Below, in pieces: positions 23,101 through 31,790 of a stretch of DNA of 64,000 nt. The notes beneath the pieces are model-generated. The model was not told the origin of the DNA. It saw only the letters and a list, made by a program, of their open reading frames with translations, and made no database searches. The number at the start of each line of letters is the position of its first letter. Within the stretch, counting starts at the first letter, position 1. The translations under genes and the position numbers were made by a program. The DNA lies in assembly GCA_004194705.1 (NCBI GenBank), contig SADC01001176.1, forward strand, positions 434,001 to 498,000. The letters run 5' to 3'. This DNA comes from Ditylenchus dipsaci (Eukaryota > Nematoda > Chromadorea > Rhabditida > Anguinidae).

Positions 23101-24284
23101 ACCTTCTCTAGCAATATGCGCAAAAGACTGGTCAAACTGGTCGCCCAGATAGAGGGCATCCAGTTTGATGCAACAGAGTTCAACTTATTGAGAATTCTGC
23201 TACTTTTGAAAGGTAGGCTATCAGACTATTTAATTTAGAAAAAATAGCCAAAAAACACGTAAATATAATGCCAAAATAATGCGCGAATTTGAAAAAAAAC
23301 AAGACTTTTGACGATAAATCAGAATTTTTTTGATCAGAATTTGAAAAAGCCGGTCTAATGCCCCCCCCCCCGCAGTCAGTATTTTTTAGCCTTTTTTAAG
23401 TTTTTTTAGCCTTATTCAGCTTTTTTGTCTTTTTAGTCCCCCCCCCTTTTCAGAATTTTCAGCCTATTTAGCACCTCCCCCCTTGTCAGAAAATCCTGGG
23501 TAAGCCCATGGCCCTATAATATAAAAAAATTCAGGTCAATCTCGAAATTTGTGGTGCTCAACCGAAATTTTAAAAGCATAATCGGTAGAGCTCATGGGAG
23601 TCAAGGGAATGCTAAATCAGAGATGTAAAATTATTTATCTGTGCTGAGATATAACTGCTAACAACTCCTCGATCCAAGTAGAGGGGTTCGGTTTATTACA
23701 GGGGTCGGCTAATCAGAGGATTTCCGGTACTAGCACAAAAATTTTGAAGTTGACTAAAATCTAAATTGCAGAAAAGATGCCGCAGATTCAACAGCTGCTG
23801 CAGCTGAATCTAGCTCACCATCAGCAAATCTGTTTCCCGTTCCAGCCTTTGAGGTACATCCAAACAATGGTATGCTATACAACCATATAGGCCAGGGCAT
23901 AATACAATTTCAAATCCATTACAGGTGATAGTGGACTCCTTATTCTCGTTGGAAACCAACTCACTACTAGGACTCCTAGGAAATAACCGGGCAACTAATG
24001 GAGTCGCCAAAACCGAAGCAGAGCAAAAACCAGCAGTCCACCTGCCAACAAAAAAATCAGCTGATGATTCTGGAGTGCCTGGGGATGCAAAACTCGACTG
24101 CAAAATTTCATCTAAACTAACACCCCACCCATTTTCTGTGAGTGCATTGACCCAACTGGACGGACCTGCTACAGTTATAGCACAAACAAATGGATCACCA
24201 AGCAGTAATGCCAATGGAAATTCATCCCTGTCTAATTCTGTAGATTCCATTAGTCCACTAGCAAAATGGGATACCAGTGAATAA
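14159..24284 (+). CDS. Nuclear receptor, tailless/NR2E1 class (7 exons)
   Basis: This is a DNA-binding transcription factor of the tailless/TLX group, known in other animals for patterning the anterior nervous system. Exons are 14159-14213, 17013-17240, 17798-18162, 22572-22718, 22984-23212, 23772-23869 and 23925-24284. Phases fit throughout and give about 494 residues. Exon 1 encodes a Ser-rich leader ([10 protein letters not shown]). Exon 2 gives [12 protein letters not shown] and the first zinc finger with the tailless-type P box [11 protein letters not shown], then the second finger. Exon 3 gives [20 protein letters not shown]. Exons 4-7 encode a divergent ligand-binding domain ([40 protein letters not shown]). 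A Ser/Asn-rich tail of roughly 90 residues follows. Three single bases are missing in exon 2 (near 17053, 17154-17158 and 17187-17189), each in a short run, and restoring them gives a complete finger domain. Introns 1 and 3 are crowded with inverted repeats. AATAAA lies at 24391-24396. Confidence 0.92.
14308..14880. repeat. Long foldback in tailless intron 1
   Basis: The arms, about 200 bp each, include AGTTACCACTATAG..., TTTGATGATATCATCAAA-type and GAGTGGTCAAAC blocks and pair across a centre near 14620. The outer left part (CCGTATTCTCTGTAAT, then the GGCATTGTGTTTTTGACC and CTCAAGCAAGTTACCAC phrases) resembles the MITE-A variant at 19281-19518. This is probably a MITE-A relative carrying an inner palindrome. 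Confidence 0.6.
15141..15457. repeat. Palindrome with tRNA-like arms (intron 1)
   Basis: Two inverted arms each begin GGCCTCGGTGGCG. The right arm (minus strand, from 15428) keeps an A box (GGCGCAGTGGGTAAGCG) and a B box (GGTTCAATCCC) of a tRNA-type Pol III promoter. The left arm has a perfect B box (GGTTCGATCCC), but its A box has lost about a dozen bases. Inverted similarity extends beyond the tRNA-like parts into AAAAGCTACTTAGG. A sister copy lies at 21954-22225. Confidence 0.75.
16485..16855. repeat. Iterated-motif foldback, GGGCCAATGCAAACT units (intron 1)
   Basis: The left half is a tandem run of about 15-bp units alternating GGGCCATTTCAAACT and GGGCCAATGCAAACT. The right half is the inverted run. 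The outermost arms are AAATTTGGGGGAGGAGTAAAC and its complement. It can fold into one long hairpin and has no real coding capacity, although frames stay open on both strands. Confidence 0.8.
17335..17595. repeat. Tandem direct repeat, unit about 127 bp (intron 2)
   Basis: Two head-to-tail copies share CTGACTCAGCAAAAACTC, CCTGAGTCAGGTTTTTCGCC, AACTGTAGAA and GTTATTAA. A third, inverted relative lies near 13130-13245. It sits in the 557-bp intron between tailless exons 2 and 3. Confidence 0.75.
18393..19158. repeat. 766-bp foldback with GCCACGAAAAAGCTGAAAT arms (intron 3)
   Basis: This is a near-perfect palindrome centred near 18770. From the outside inward it has GGCTCATACTGATTTGG; four to five iterations of the 19-bp motif GCCACGAAAAAGCTGAAAT; TCTGTCCAAGACCAACC; then a core (CCAGAAGCCCCTGAAAG, GGGGTTTACTAAAGGGG, GATTGAGCGGATCAGAATCC, ACTGAATCACTCAGAATTCC) shared with loci near 35801, 55161, 59375 and 60078. 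Eight T residues lie on each side, which may be a duplication but is low complexity. Confidence 0.85.
19281..19518. mobile_element. MITE-A variant, 238 bp (intron 3)
   Basis: The termini CCGTATTTCCTCTAATTAAC and their inverse lie between TA (19279-19280 and 19519-19520). The interior differs from the main group: it carries CTCTCAGGCAAGTTACCACC and its inverse, as in the foldback at 14308. Confidence 0.85.
19654..19870. mobile_element. Partial pogo-like family B copy (intron 3)
   Basis: The left end CAGTCAACTTTCGTTAAACC and the landmark GTTCGTTCCCGCCTAGGG are present. The right end is missing. Confidence 0.55.
20734..21898 (+). mobile_element. hAT element, 1165 bp, exact duplication GTTTGCAC (intron 3)
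   Basis: The ends are CAGGGCTGCAGCC and GGCTGCAGCCCTG. The exact 8-mer GTTTGCAC is at 20726-20733 and 21899-21906, fitting nTnnnnAn. Subterminal regions are runs of TTTTTCTG/CTTCTG on both sides. Between them lie remnants of a transposase (20957-21690). It is inserted in intron 3 of the tailless gene in the same orientation. Confidence 0.92.
20957..21690 (+). pseudogene. hAT transposase remnant: BED finger and dimerisation domain only
   Basis: The left part encodes [18 protein letters not shown] and then [13 protein letters not shown], matching the W..F and L..H....H halves of a BED zinc finger. The right part (about 21440-21690) encodes [37 protein letters not shown] and [14 protein letters not shown], the C-terminal dimerisation domain of hAT transposases. 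The RNase H-like core that would carry the catalytic residues is absent, so this is an internally deleted copy. Several frame changes separate the pieces. An acceptor-like TTGTAG precedes the ATG. Confidence 0.8.
21954..22225. repeat. Palindrome with two complete tRNA-like arms (intron 3)
   Basis: Each arm begins GGCCTGCATGGCGCAG at the outer edge. It contains an A box (TGGCGCAGCGCGTAAGCG on the left) and a B box (GGTTCGATCCC on the left, GGTTCGGTCCC on the right). The two Pol III-like promoters point toward each other. The centre contains AAAATAAATAGC and TTATTTTGGC phrases as at 15141-15457. No CCA end and no good acceptor stem are seen, so it is not a functional tRNA gene. Confidence 0.78.
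22265..22450. mobile_element. Partial pogo-like family B fragment (intron 3)
   Basis: CCAAGTTCGTTCCCGCCGGG followed by GACCGACAGTTTTG is the family B subterminal block. The terminal CAGTC and the right half are missing. Confidence 0.45.
23510..23729. mobile_element. Degenerate MITE-A copy (intron 5)
   Basis: The landmark TCGGTAGAGCTCATGGGAG and the right end GGCTAATCAGAGGATTTCCG are recognisable. The left end is eroded. It lies between tailless exons 5 and 6. Confidence 0.6.
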
Positions 24285-24600
24285 AATCGATTGGATTTTG
24301 AATGTAGAAAGCTTTTTTAACCGGTTTTCATGTAGTTTTGCATTGTTTAGTGCATGTGTGTATGTTTGTGTAAAAGGATAGGTATGGTAAAATAAATAAC
24401 TTGAAAAAATGTGGACATTTTGCAATTTGCATTAGATGGAAATTTTATTAAATCAGAATAGAGAAAAATGCAAAAAAAAAATTGTAAACTTTTTCTTATA
24501 ATACGCCTAATAATAAAGTTTTTACCACAGAGGCCAATCGAGAGGTAGATGGGTCAAACTAGTATACGGCTGTTCGAAATGCCCAAAATTGTTATGTTTG
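24285..24600 (+). other. 3' region of the tailless gene
   Basis: The stop codon at 24282-24284 is followed by AATAAA at 24391-24396. I see no further exon. Confidence 0.55.
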
Positions 24601-24607
24601 TGTTTTT

Positions 24608-24725
24608 GGCCGTGTTTGCATGGCGCAGTGGTGAAGCTTATTGTCCAAGGGATTTTACATAGCAAATAAGGCTATTTTCTTCAATGTCACGAGTTCGACC
24701 CCACCCGGGGACTTTTTCAATTTTC
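24608..24725 (+). repeat. tRNA-like SINE fragment
   Basis: TTTGCATGGCGCAGTGGTGAAG resembles an A box and GAGTTCGACCCC resembles a B box about 75 bp later. The head resembles the arms of the palindromes at 15141 and 21954 (CATGGCGCAG). No cloverleaf fits well. Confidence 0.5.
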
Positions 24726-25140
24726 TACAATTTTTTTGATTATTAGCTCATTCGACGTGAAATCGAAAATAGGCGTTGGTCATAAAGGTCAGATTTTCAA
24801 CTTTTCCTACAAAAATTTGGACGCTACTCGGTAATTGATAAAACTTTATCTGGCAGATAAATTTTATCTGTCAGATAAAAATAATTTGTATTTTACCTGA
24901 TATTGGGTTGGTCCATAAGTTCGTGGGTGGTTATACGTAACAGAACATATTAGTGTCTGGGTTGCAGAATTTTCGATAAATTAGAATCAGCACTCAATTA
25001 TTTGCTGGGTTTGAAAATCAAAATTTCGACTGCACATTTTTCGATTTCGAACCCATCGATTAATTAATAAATGATTATTTCGCGAAAATTTCAATTTTTC
25101 CATTTGTCTTTTATGAATTTTAGCTTTGAACGAGTGATAT

Positions 25141-26495
25141 TTATCTAGACCCAACAACTATAGACAATGCAAAACATTTATTTTGGTAGGTAATCGCCTT
25201 CGTATTGGACAAATTCTTCCCATCGATGGCCTGATTCAGTGAAAGCACGGACAAAGAAACTGATGGCTTTGATGCTAAGAAATCTTTGATGAACATTCGA
25301 ATTTCCTTCACTGTTTTGAACTCCTTTTCCTTCAAAGCGTTTTGCAGCGATCGAAAGAGTTTATAGTTTGTTGTCGCCAAGTCTGGTGAGTAAGGAGGGT
25401 GTGGCACGACGGTCCAGCCAAGCTTCTCGAGCTTATTCTTTGTCTTTTTCGCTTTGTCTGGCGTAGCATTGTCATGAAGAAACAATGTTTTCTTGCAGTG
25501 TTCTCTCTTCTCATTCAGTGCCTTTTGTACTCGGTCGAGCTGCTCACAGTAGACATCCGCAGTGATTGTGTGTCCTTTAGGCATGAGTTCCCAGTGAATA
25601 CTTCCTTCAGAGTCGCACTACACACATAACATGACCTTCAGTGGATGTAGATCTGAAGAATAAAATGTCAAAAGAAAAGTGAAATCAATGAACCTGGCTT
25701 AGCATTAGCACTAAGTCTTTCTCCTTTCTTAGTCCGGCGCACTAGGTTGTTTTAGAGAACCCAATGTTCATCAGATGTAACTATTTCGTCCAGCTTAATG
25801 TCACCCTCGTTCAAGCGATTTAATAGTTGTTGTGCAATCACCATACGGTCTTTTTCATTCTTTTCAGTAAGGCGGTGAGGAAACCATTGACCGAGTTTGC
25901 TTACCTTTCCGAGAGAATATAGATGGCTTAGGACGGAGCTGTGAGAACAGTTGAGCAATGGAGCCATTTCACGGATGGTGAGTTTTGAATCTTTTTCTTT
26001 TAAGGCAACCAGTTTGTTGTCGTCGAAGTCACTTGGGCGCCTAGTTCTTGGCTCATCTTCCAGATCGTCTGCTCTTTTCCTGCCTTCACGAAACAGCTTA
26101 CCGTATTTCCTCTAATAAGCGCCCCCGCTTTAATAAGCGCCCTCCCTCGACTTTGAGGGTCTGGATCTCAGTGTAGAAGCAATATTTTGCGAAGCTGTTT
26201 GATACGTTTTCTTAACTCCCACGAGCTCTACCGATTCCATTTTTTAGATTTTGGTTAAGCACCCAAAAATCTCAAAATCGAATTCCAAATTTTCCAATTT
26301 TCGGAGGTTTAAAAAATAAGCGCCTGGGGCGCTTATTAGAGGAAATACGGTAAGCCATTTGCTACAGAAAAAAGATCCTGGTGCCTGCTCCCCGTAAACC
26401 TGCTTCAGTTGTCTGGCAGAATCAACGGCGCTAATTGAATGATCCTTGTCAAACAAAAAAAGGCAAGCACTCTTGTGCTTTGAAAATTCAGTCAT
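25141..26495 (-). pseudogene. Mariner transposase, inactivated
   Basis: This is a DDE/D cut-and-paste transposase. ATG 26493-26495 opens MTEFSKHKSACLFLFDKD. The DNA-binding region reads SKWL then KLFREGRKRADDLEDEPRTR across the MITE. The catalytic part shows VTSDEHWV, LFLHDNATPDKAKK and PHPPYSPDLATTNYKLFRSL. In the DD34D pattern the third Asp would fall in the TTNYK block, where Asn stands instead. Nonsense codons replace the residue after HWVL and the Trp of VMLCVW. A 41-bp GT-AG intron can be placed at 25653-25693. The enzyme is almost certainly dead. Confidence 0.88.
26101..26350. mobile_element. MITE-A copy inside the mariner transposase
   Basis: This 250-bp copy has perfect CCGTATTTCCTCTAATAAGC ends between TA (26099-26100, 26351-26352). 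Removing the element and one TA joins ...CSKWL to KLFREGRK... in frame, which fixes both boundaries exactly and shows the MITE is younger than the mariner. Confidence 0.95.
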
Positions 26496-26891
26496 TTTGC
26501 ACTGTAAGTAAAAGTGCAAAATGTTACAAAGGATTTGGAACAAGGGTTTATTCTGCAGCGTTCACTGTCAGAGCTGTATATCATAAATATCAAATGAGGT
26601 AAAAAGCCGCCAGACTACAGCAAATGCTGCATTATCAAATCTTTAGAGTTAAGATTTAATATCGACGACTATTGAAATTCATCAACGACAAGTGGAAAAA
26701 TTAAAATTTTCGCGAAATAATCATTTATTAATTAACTGATGGGTTTTAAATCGTAAAATGTGCAGTCAAAATTTAGATTTTCAAACCCAGCAAATAATTG
26801 AGTGCTAATTCTCATTTATTAAAAATTTTGCAACCCATACATGAATATGGTTTGTTACGTATAACCACCCACGAACTTATGGACTAACCCA

Positions 26892-27222
26892 TGAAAAAAC
26901 ATGCATACCACAGTTATTTATGCGGTAGGCCCCAGTATTCAAAACTATGTTCAACATCTCTGATTTTTTACCGAAAGCATTTCTCTTCGGTTCACAAGGC
27001 AGGGCCAGAGGTCAGCATCCAAAAATTCAGCTTAGCACTGAAAAAATGCTAGGCTTAGGAGAAAACCCGCAGGGTGCACCCCTCTAATCGGCTTGGTTCA
27101 TGGAAAGTAGTTATACTTTTTAAAAATTTTGAATTCCCGGGCACCACCTCTTATTAGCGTGGGCATGCCCTTTAAAGACAATTTTTTTTGAAAAAGCCTG
27201 TCCTTAAAAAGCCTGTCCTGAC
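26892..27222. other. Intergenic, no gene
   Basis: I see nothing beyond repeat debris. The phrases CTTCGGTTCACAAGGC and CATGCATACCAC recur near 30900 and 33110. Confidence 0.4.
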
Positions 27223-27349
27223 TAGGGTTGGGTAATTCTCCGAAGAAATACTTTCCGGGTAATTACCCGGGTATTACCCCGGTAATTACCCGAGTAATTA
27301 CCCGGGTAATTACCGGTAATTACCCGAAAAGCGGAGAAATGCTATTTGC

Positions 27350-27800
27350 TGATACTTAAACCATCTGGATGGTACCCAAACCACCTGAATGGTACCCAAA
27401 CCACCGATATGGTACCCAAATCACCTGGATAGTGCCCAAACCATCTGGATGTTACCCGAAACACCTGGATGGCATTCAAATCACCTGGATAGTACCCAAA
27501 CCATCTGGATATCACCCAAACCATCTGGATGTTACCCAACCACCTGGATGGTACTCAAATCTTCTGGATAGTAGCCAAACTATCTGGATAACACCCAAAA
27601 CACCTGTATGTTACCCAAACCACCTGGATGGTACTCAAATCTTCTGGATAGTACCCAAACCATCTGGATATCACCCAAAACACCTATATGTTACCCAAAC
27701 CACCTGGATGGTACCCAAATCACATGGATGGTACTCGAACCCTCTGGATAATACCCGAATCATCTGGATATCAATCAAAACACCTGGATGATACCTAAAC
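27350..27800. repeat. Tandem array, about 20-bp unit CCTGGATGGTACCCAAACCA
   Basis: More than twenty degenerate units alternate CACCTGGATGGTACCCAAAC, CATCTGGATAGTACCCAAAC and similar. Frames are open through it on both strands only because the unit lacks stops. A related array lies at 34500-35300. Confidence 0.9.
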
Positions 27801-28410
27801 CAAAAAATTTCTGGCTGAGTAGGGTAGGTGGATCAGTTAATAGATAATCCTAATAAAAAGTGAATGCTTAGGGGCGATTGTGATATTTGTCGACCACAAT
27901 TGCCAAAAAATGTTTCTACGAAGAAAGCAATTATACTTGGCTGTATGTGAAAACTCCTGGCAAATGTGTGAAATTTCCCGACTAATTAATTAATTTTCCC
28001 GGCAAATTCTTATTTGCCTAAAAGTAATGAATTTTCCCGACAAATCTGTGAAATTTCCCCGACAAATCTGTGAAAGTTCCAGGCAAATTTTCCGATCATC
28101 CGAAAGATGTTTTTTTAATTCTTTGAGTAATTTTCAAAGAGAGCTCGCAAATGATAAAAACAGAAAATTAGTCAATGAATCAGCTTACTGTATCCAATTC
28201 CCCCCATTTTCAGTCACCCATGTATCGACATCTTCCTTGCTAGAGCAATCCTTTGCAGTTGTCCATTCGCCCGCCAAACCACGCTTATTTTGTTGCTTAG
28301 CTTGGAATTGCCTCTCTAAGATTACCGTATTTCCTCTAATAGGCGCCCCGGGGCGTTTTTTTTTCGAACCTCTGAAAATTTTGAAATTGTCAATCAAAAA
28401 TGGTCTTAAC

Positions 28411-28795
28411 CAGTGCTGTGCAAATCTCCGCTCTTCGCTCCGCTCTTTGCTCCGCTCTGCTCCGCTCCGAGCAAAGAGCCAGAGCGGGAGCGAAATTTTT
28501 GAAAAAGGGAGCAAAGAGCCAGAGCGGGAGCGAAAAATTTAAAAAAGGGAGCAAAGAGCCAGAGCGGGAGCGAAAAATTTAAAAAAGGGAGCAAAGAGCC
28601 AGAGCGGGAGCGAAAAATTTAAAAAAGGGAGCAAAGAGCCAGAGCGGGAGCGAAAAATTTAAAAAAGGGAGCAAAGAGCCAGAGCGGGAGCGAAAAATTT
28701 AAAAAAGGAGCAAAGAGCCAGAGCGGGAGCGAAAAATTTAAAAAAGGGAGCAAAGAGCCAGAGCGGGAGCGAAAATTTGAAAATGCACAGCACTG
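28411..28795. mobile_element. hAT MITE with internal satellite, duplication GTCTTAAC
   Basis: The ends are CAGTGCTGTGCA and TGCACAGCACTG. GTCTTAAC flanks both sides exactly (28403-28410, 28796-28803) and fits nTnnnnAn. It is almost filled by a 40-bp tandem repeat. Confidence 0.92.
28451..28770. repeat. 40-bp tandem repeat, about 8 units
   Basis: The unit is GGGAGCAAAGAGCCAGAGCG followed by GGAGCGAAAAATTTAAAAAA, nearly identical from copy to copy. One unit is one base short near 28705. The low divergence indicates recent expansion. Frames across it are artefacts. Confidence 0.95.
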
Positions 28796-29663
28796 GTCTT
28801 AACTCTGAAATCTTAGTCAAAATATAGGGGGGGGCGTTTATTAGAGGTACGGTATTACCTAAGTCATTTCAAGTAATTTTTTGAAACAAGAAACAAGGCA
28901 GCCGGCACACACCGGCATAATTAAAGTATTTGCCAGGAACTTTCACAGATTTGTCGGTAAAATTCATTACTTTCAGGCAAATTCGAATTTGCCGGGAAAA
29001 TTAATTAATCAGTCGGGAAATTTCACACATTTGTCGGAGTTTCAATTCGATCCATTATACTTGTAAAATTAAAACATTCAAAAGATATCAGCATAAAAAT
29101 GAAGAAGATATCGCAGAAAAAAAAATAATGAAAAAATGTATCAGCTGGGAGTCGAACTTCGACATTAAAAAAGAGACCAGTAGTGTAAAGGAAAAGCATG
29201 GCTCAAGCGAAAAGTGATCCCTGCATAATCAGAAAGTAAACATTGCCTCCCCGGCTCCGACTTTGACGCAATTCTAAAGCAAAAACAGAAAATTATAACG
29301 CTTCATACTTTATAAGAACCAACCTTCAAATGTTTCCCCATTCTCTTCGCATCTGATTTGTAGCCAGCATTGCAGGACTTGCACAAACCAACCACTGTTA
29401 GATTCCTATTTGCATTCCTTGCTTAAACTCGATTGTAGTAATTCCAACACCAGGAAAAGCGCTTGAATTTGTACAACTAAATTTTCCATCTATAATACGA
29501 ATGGAGCAGCAGAAAAAAACAGTTTTCAGAAAAAAATATCGAAGGTCAACTGCAATGAATACTGAAAAATAGTATTTCTCTGATTTTCCTTTACGGAGAA
29601 ATACTTAGTATTTCTCCGGGTAATTACCCGGGTAATTACCCATCACTCAACAATAGTCCTGAC

Positions 29664-30160
29664 CATAGCTGTCGCCGACAATGAGAAATCTGAACTCCTG
29701 GGCCCAAATCGACCATACTGAGCACGAATCCGGTGTTAGAATCACAGGTTGGCTCATGAAAAAATTTTTGTTTAAAATTTTTCAACAAATCTGCTGCTGT
29801 CCCTTGAGGATTCCTCGGCGATATTCACATATCCGCGGAGGAGTATACCGGAGATATAATAAGATAGTAGTTTCAAAGCTCAGATATATTCTGGTTATCA
29901 CCTGTAGATGGACTCCTGGTGACTACCGGGGATATAATAGGATCGTCGTAGACTCTAGTTTGGCTGAGTTGATTTCCATAGCTACCTGATCGTTAGCACA
30001 CAGTGATAAATTATTGGTAACGTTGACGAATCCCCCCCCCCCCCACGGGGACTGCTCAGGTGGAGGAGATAACTTCATATTCGTGTTTCTCGACCCCGAT
30101 TTCATGAGAAAACCGCGCGTTTTTCGGTTATGAGAAAAAAAAATTTTTCGAACCACAGGG
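29664..30160. other. Intergenic; repeat phrase GACCATACTGAGCACGAATC
   Basis: This phrase also appears, varied, near 34440, 56530 and 63470. It marks a dispersed repeat I cannot delimit. No gene is supported. Confidence 0.35.
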
Positions 30161-30955
30161 GGTATCATGGTTTTTTAGTCAAAATTTGAAAATTTAAATT
30201 GGCGCCTTTCGAATTTAAAAGGGAATAAGGGCTGTATTGGGAGGGGAAGGAATAGAAGGGGGCCACTTTTATGGCAGAACATTATAAATTTGAATATCTA
30301 TATTCTTCGACTGCCTCACCATGTTTTTCAACTGGACGTGGCAAAAAAAAGACTCTATATGTATTTTATGGTCAAGAGTACTTCTCGGAATCATGTCTAA
30401 GGTATGTGGGTGTGCGGATCTCGACTCCAAGCACCCAAGCCGCCTGCGCCCCGAAGGGGATGAAGTGATCTAATGTGCGCTTATATTATAAGTCGAATGT
30501 ATACTATGTTTTTCAACATGGAGCTTTGCAAAAGGAGGTCTTTTATGCGATTTATGATCAAAACTACATCTCGGAATCATGTCTAAGGTAAGTGAGTGCG
30601 CGCATCTCTATCAATATCTCATCTGGTAACTCTGAATCTAAGCTACAAGATAGCAGCAACAGAATATTTTTTGAAAATTTAAAAAAAAGTTACGGCCGTT
30701 TTAGAGTGAGGGGTATGAAAAAATCCGCACTCATAAGGTACCCGGCCTAAGGGTACTTTTTATAATGATTTACCTTTGTCCACTGGGGAAAAAGTCAATT
30801 TTCGCTTGAAGACCTTTCTTCCTTGGGGCCACTAATCATAAAGGGCCCACTAATAAGAAGATGTTGAACATAGTCTTGAATACTGGGGCCTACCGCATAA
30901 ATAAACTTTGGTATGCATGCTTTTTCATGCATCCAGAGTCACTTTCGAGTGAATT

Positions 30956-31070
30956 GTGTCTAAGGTATGTGGGTGTGCGCATCTCTAACTGCAAGCCTCC
31001 TGCGCCCCCTTTGGGGGCGCAGGGGGCTTGGAGTTGAGATCCGCACACCCACATACCTTAGACATGATTC
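30956..31070. repeat. Perfect-core palindrome GCGCCCCCTTTGGGGGCGC
   Basis: The arms run outward through CAGGGGGCTTG and GTGTGCGCATCTC to GTCTAAGGTATGTGGG on both sides of a GC-rich centre near 31012. A relative sits at 37660-37790. Confidence 0.75.
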
Positions 31071-31399
31071 CGAGAAGTACTCTTGACCATAAAATGCATA
31101 TAGAGTCTTTTTTCCACGGCCCAGTAGAAAAACATGGTGAGGCAGGCGAAGAATACAAAAATTTTGAATTTTAACGTTTGGCCATACAAGTGGCCCCTTT
31201 TATTCCCTTCCCCTCCTAATACAGCCCTTAATCCATTTAAAATTCAAAAGGCGCCAATTTAAATTTTTCAAATTTTGACTAAAAACCATGATACCCCCCT
31301 GTGGTTCGAAAAAAATCTTTTTTCTCATAACCGAAAAATGCGCCCCCGAGCTAAACAAGTGCCCGGCAAAAGTCTGATAAGACATAAATTGAATTTTTG

Positions 31400-31790
31400 A
31401 AATCAAAACATGAAAATATCAAAAAAGCGATACCACCATTCGAAAGCCCTGCTAATTCTGCACGAGGAACATTATTCAGAGTTTGAAATACCATTGATTT
31501 GCATTGATACAGGCACGTTTTTTTCCGCCAACTTTCGACCACCGAGGCGAGCGAATTATCATTAATTCAATCGGTTTGACGCAACTTTTATAGCAGTTAC
31601 CAGCAATTCAGTCGTCATTCAAAAGTTTGTTCTCGTGGCTGTGATTAAATTAATGCGAATTCGCTCGCCTCGGTGGTCGAAAGAAAGCGTGCCAGTGACA
31701 ATGGGGCGCAGATAAATCACAGATACTTCAAACAGTGCAAATGGCTGGTGTTTTTAATTTGGAGAAATGTATGGCTTTCGAATGTTTCAA
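31400..31790. repeat. Foldback with GAGGCGAGCGAATT arms
   Basis: TTTCGACCACCGAGGCGAGC (left, near 31534) pairs with GCTCGCCTCGGTGGTCGAAA (right, near 31665). Weaker pairing extends outward through GGGCTTTCGAATGG-like blocks. It is non-coding. Confidence 0.65.

Larger units (their letters stand above)
24903..26891 (-). mobile_element. Mariner element with about 205-bp inverted ends
   Basis: The left end TTGGGTTGGTCCATAAGTTC and the right end (complement TGGGTTAGTCCATAAGTTCG) open inverted repeats. These stay alignable for about 200 bp, through CTCAATTATTTGCTGGG and AATAAATGATTATTTCGCG, to roughly 25110 and 26690. Most mariners have ends near 30 bp. The transposase lies on the minus strand and is interrupted by a MITE-A at 26101-26350. 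Confidence 0.88.
28325..28852. mobile_element. MITE-A copy, internally deleted, carrying a hAT MITE
   Basis: CCGTATTTCCTCTAATAGGC begins the copy and TTATTAGAGGTACGG ends it (three A residues lost), between TA at 28323-28324 and 28853-28854. Its interior is interrupted by the hAT element at 28411-28795. Confidence 0.85.
27949..29043. repeat. Iterated-motif foldback, CCCGACAAATCTGTGAAATTT arms
   Basis: The left arm (27949-28095) and right arm (28925-29043) are inverted copies. They are made of repeats such as TTTCCCGACAAATCTGTGAA and TTTTCCCGGCAAATTC around GATTAATTAATT. The middle is occupied by MITE-A 28325-28852. Confidence 0.8.
27223..29655. mobile_element. Large hAT-type element, exact duplication GTCCTGAC
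   Basis: The left end is TAGGGTTGGGTAATTCTCC. The right end read inward is TATTGTTGAGTGATGGGTAATT, so the ends are imperfect, with a 6-bp difference. GTCCTGAC flanks both sides (27215-27222 and 29656-29663) and fits nTnnnnAn. Subterminal DNA is full of GGTAATTACCCGGG iterations and GGAGAAATAC. Inside are a tandem array, a foldback, a MITE-A, another hAT MITE and a 40-bp satellite. Confidence 0.82.

Noticed and set aside
27369..27791. Long open frames through the CCTGGATGGTACCC array on both strands
   Set aside because: The unit simply lacks stop codons in several frames; the peptides are low-complexity repeats of the DNA unit.
28400..28594. Arg/Glu-rich frames across the 40-bp satellite
   Set aside because: Overlapping frames on both strands arise from the tandem repeat inside a MITE, not from a gene.
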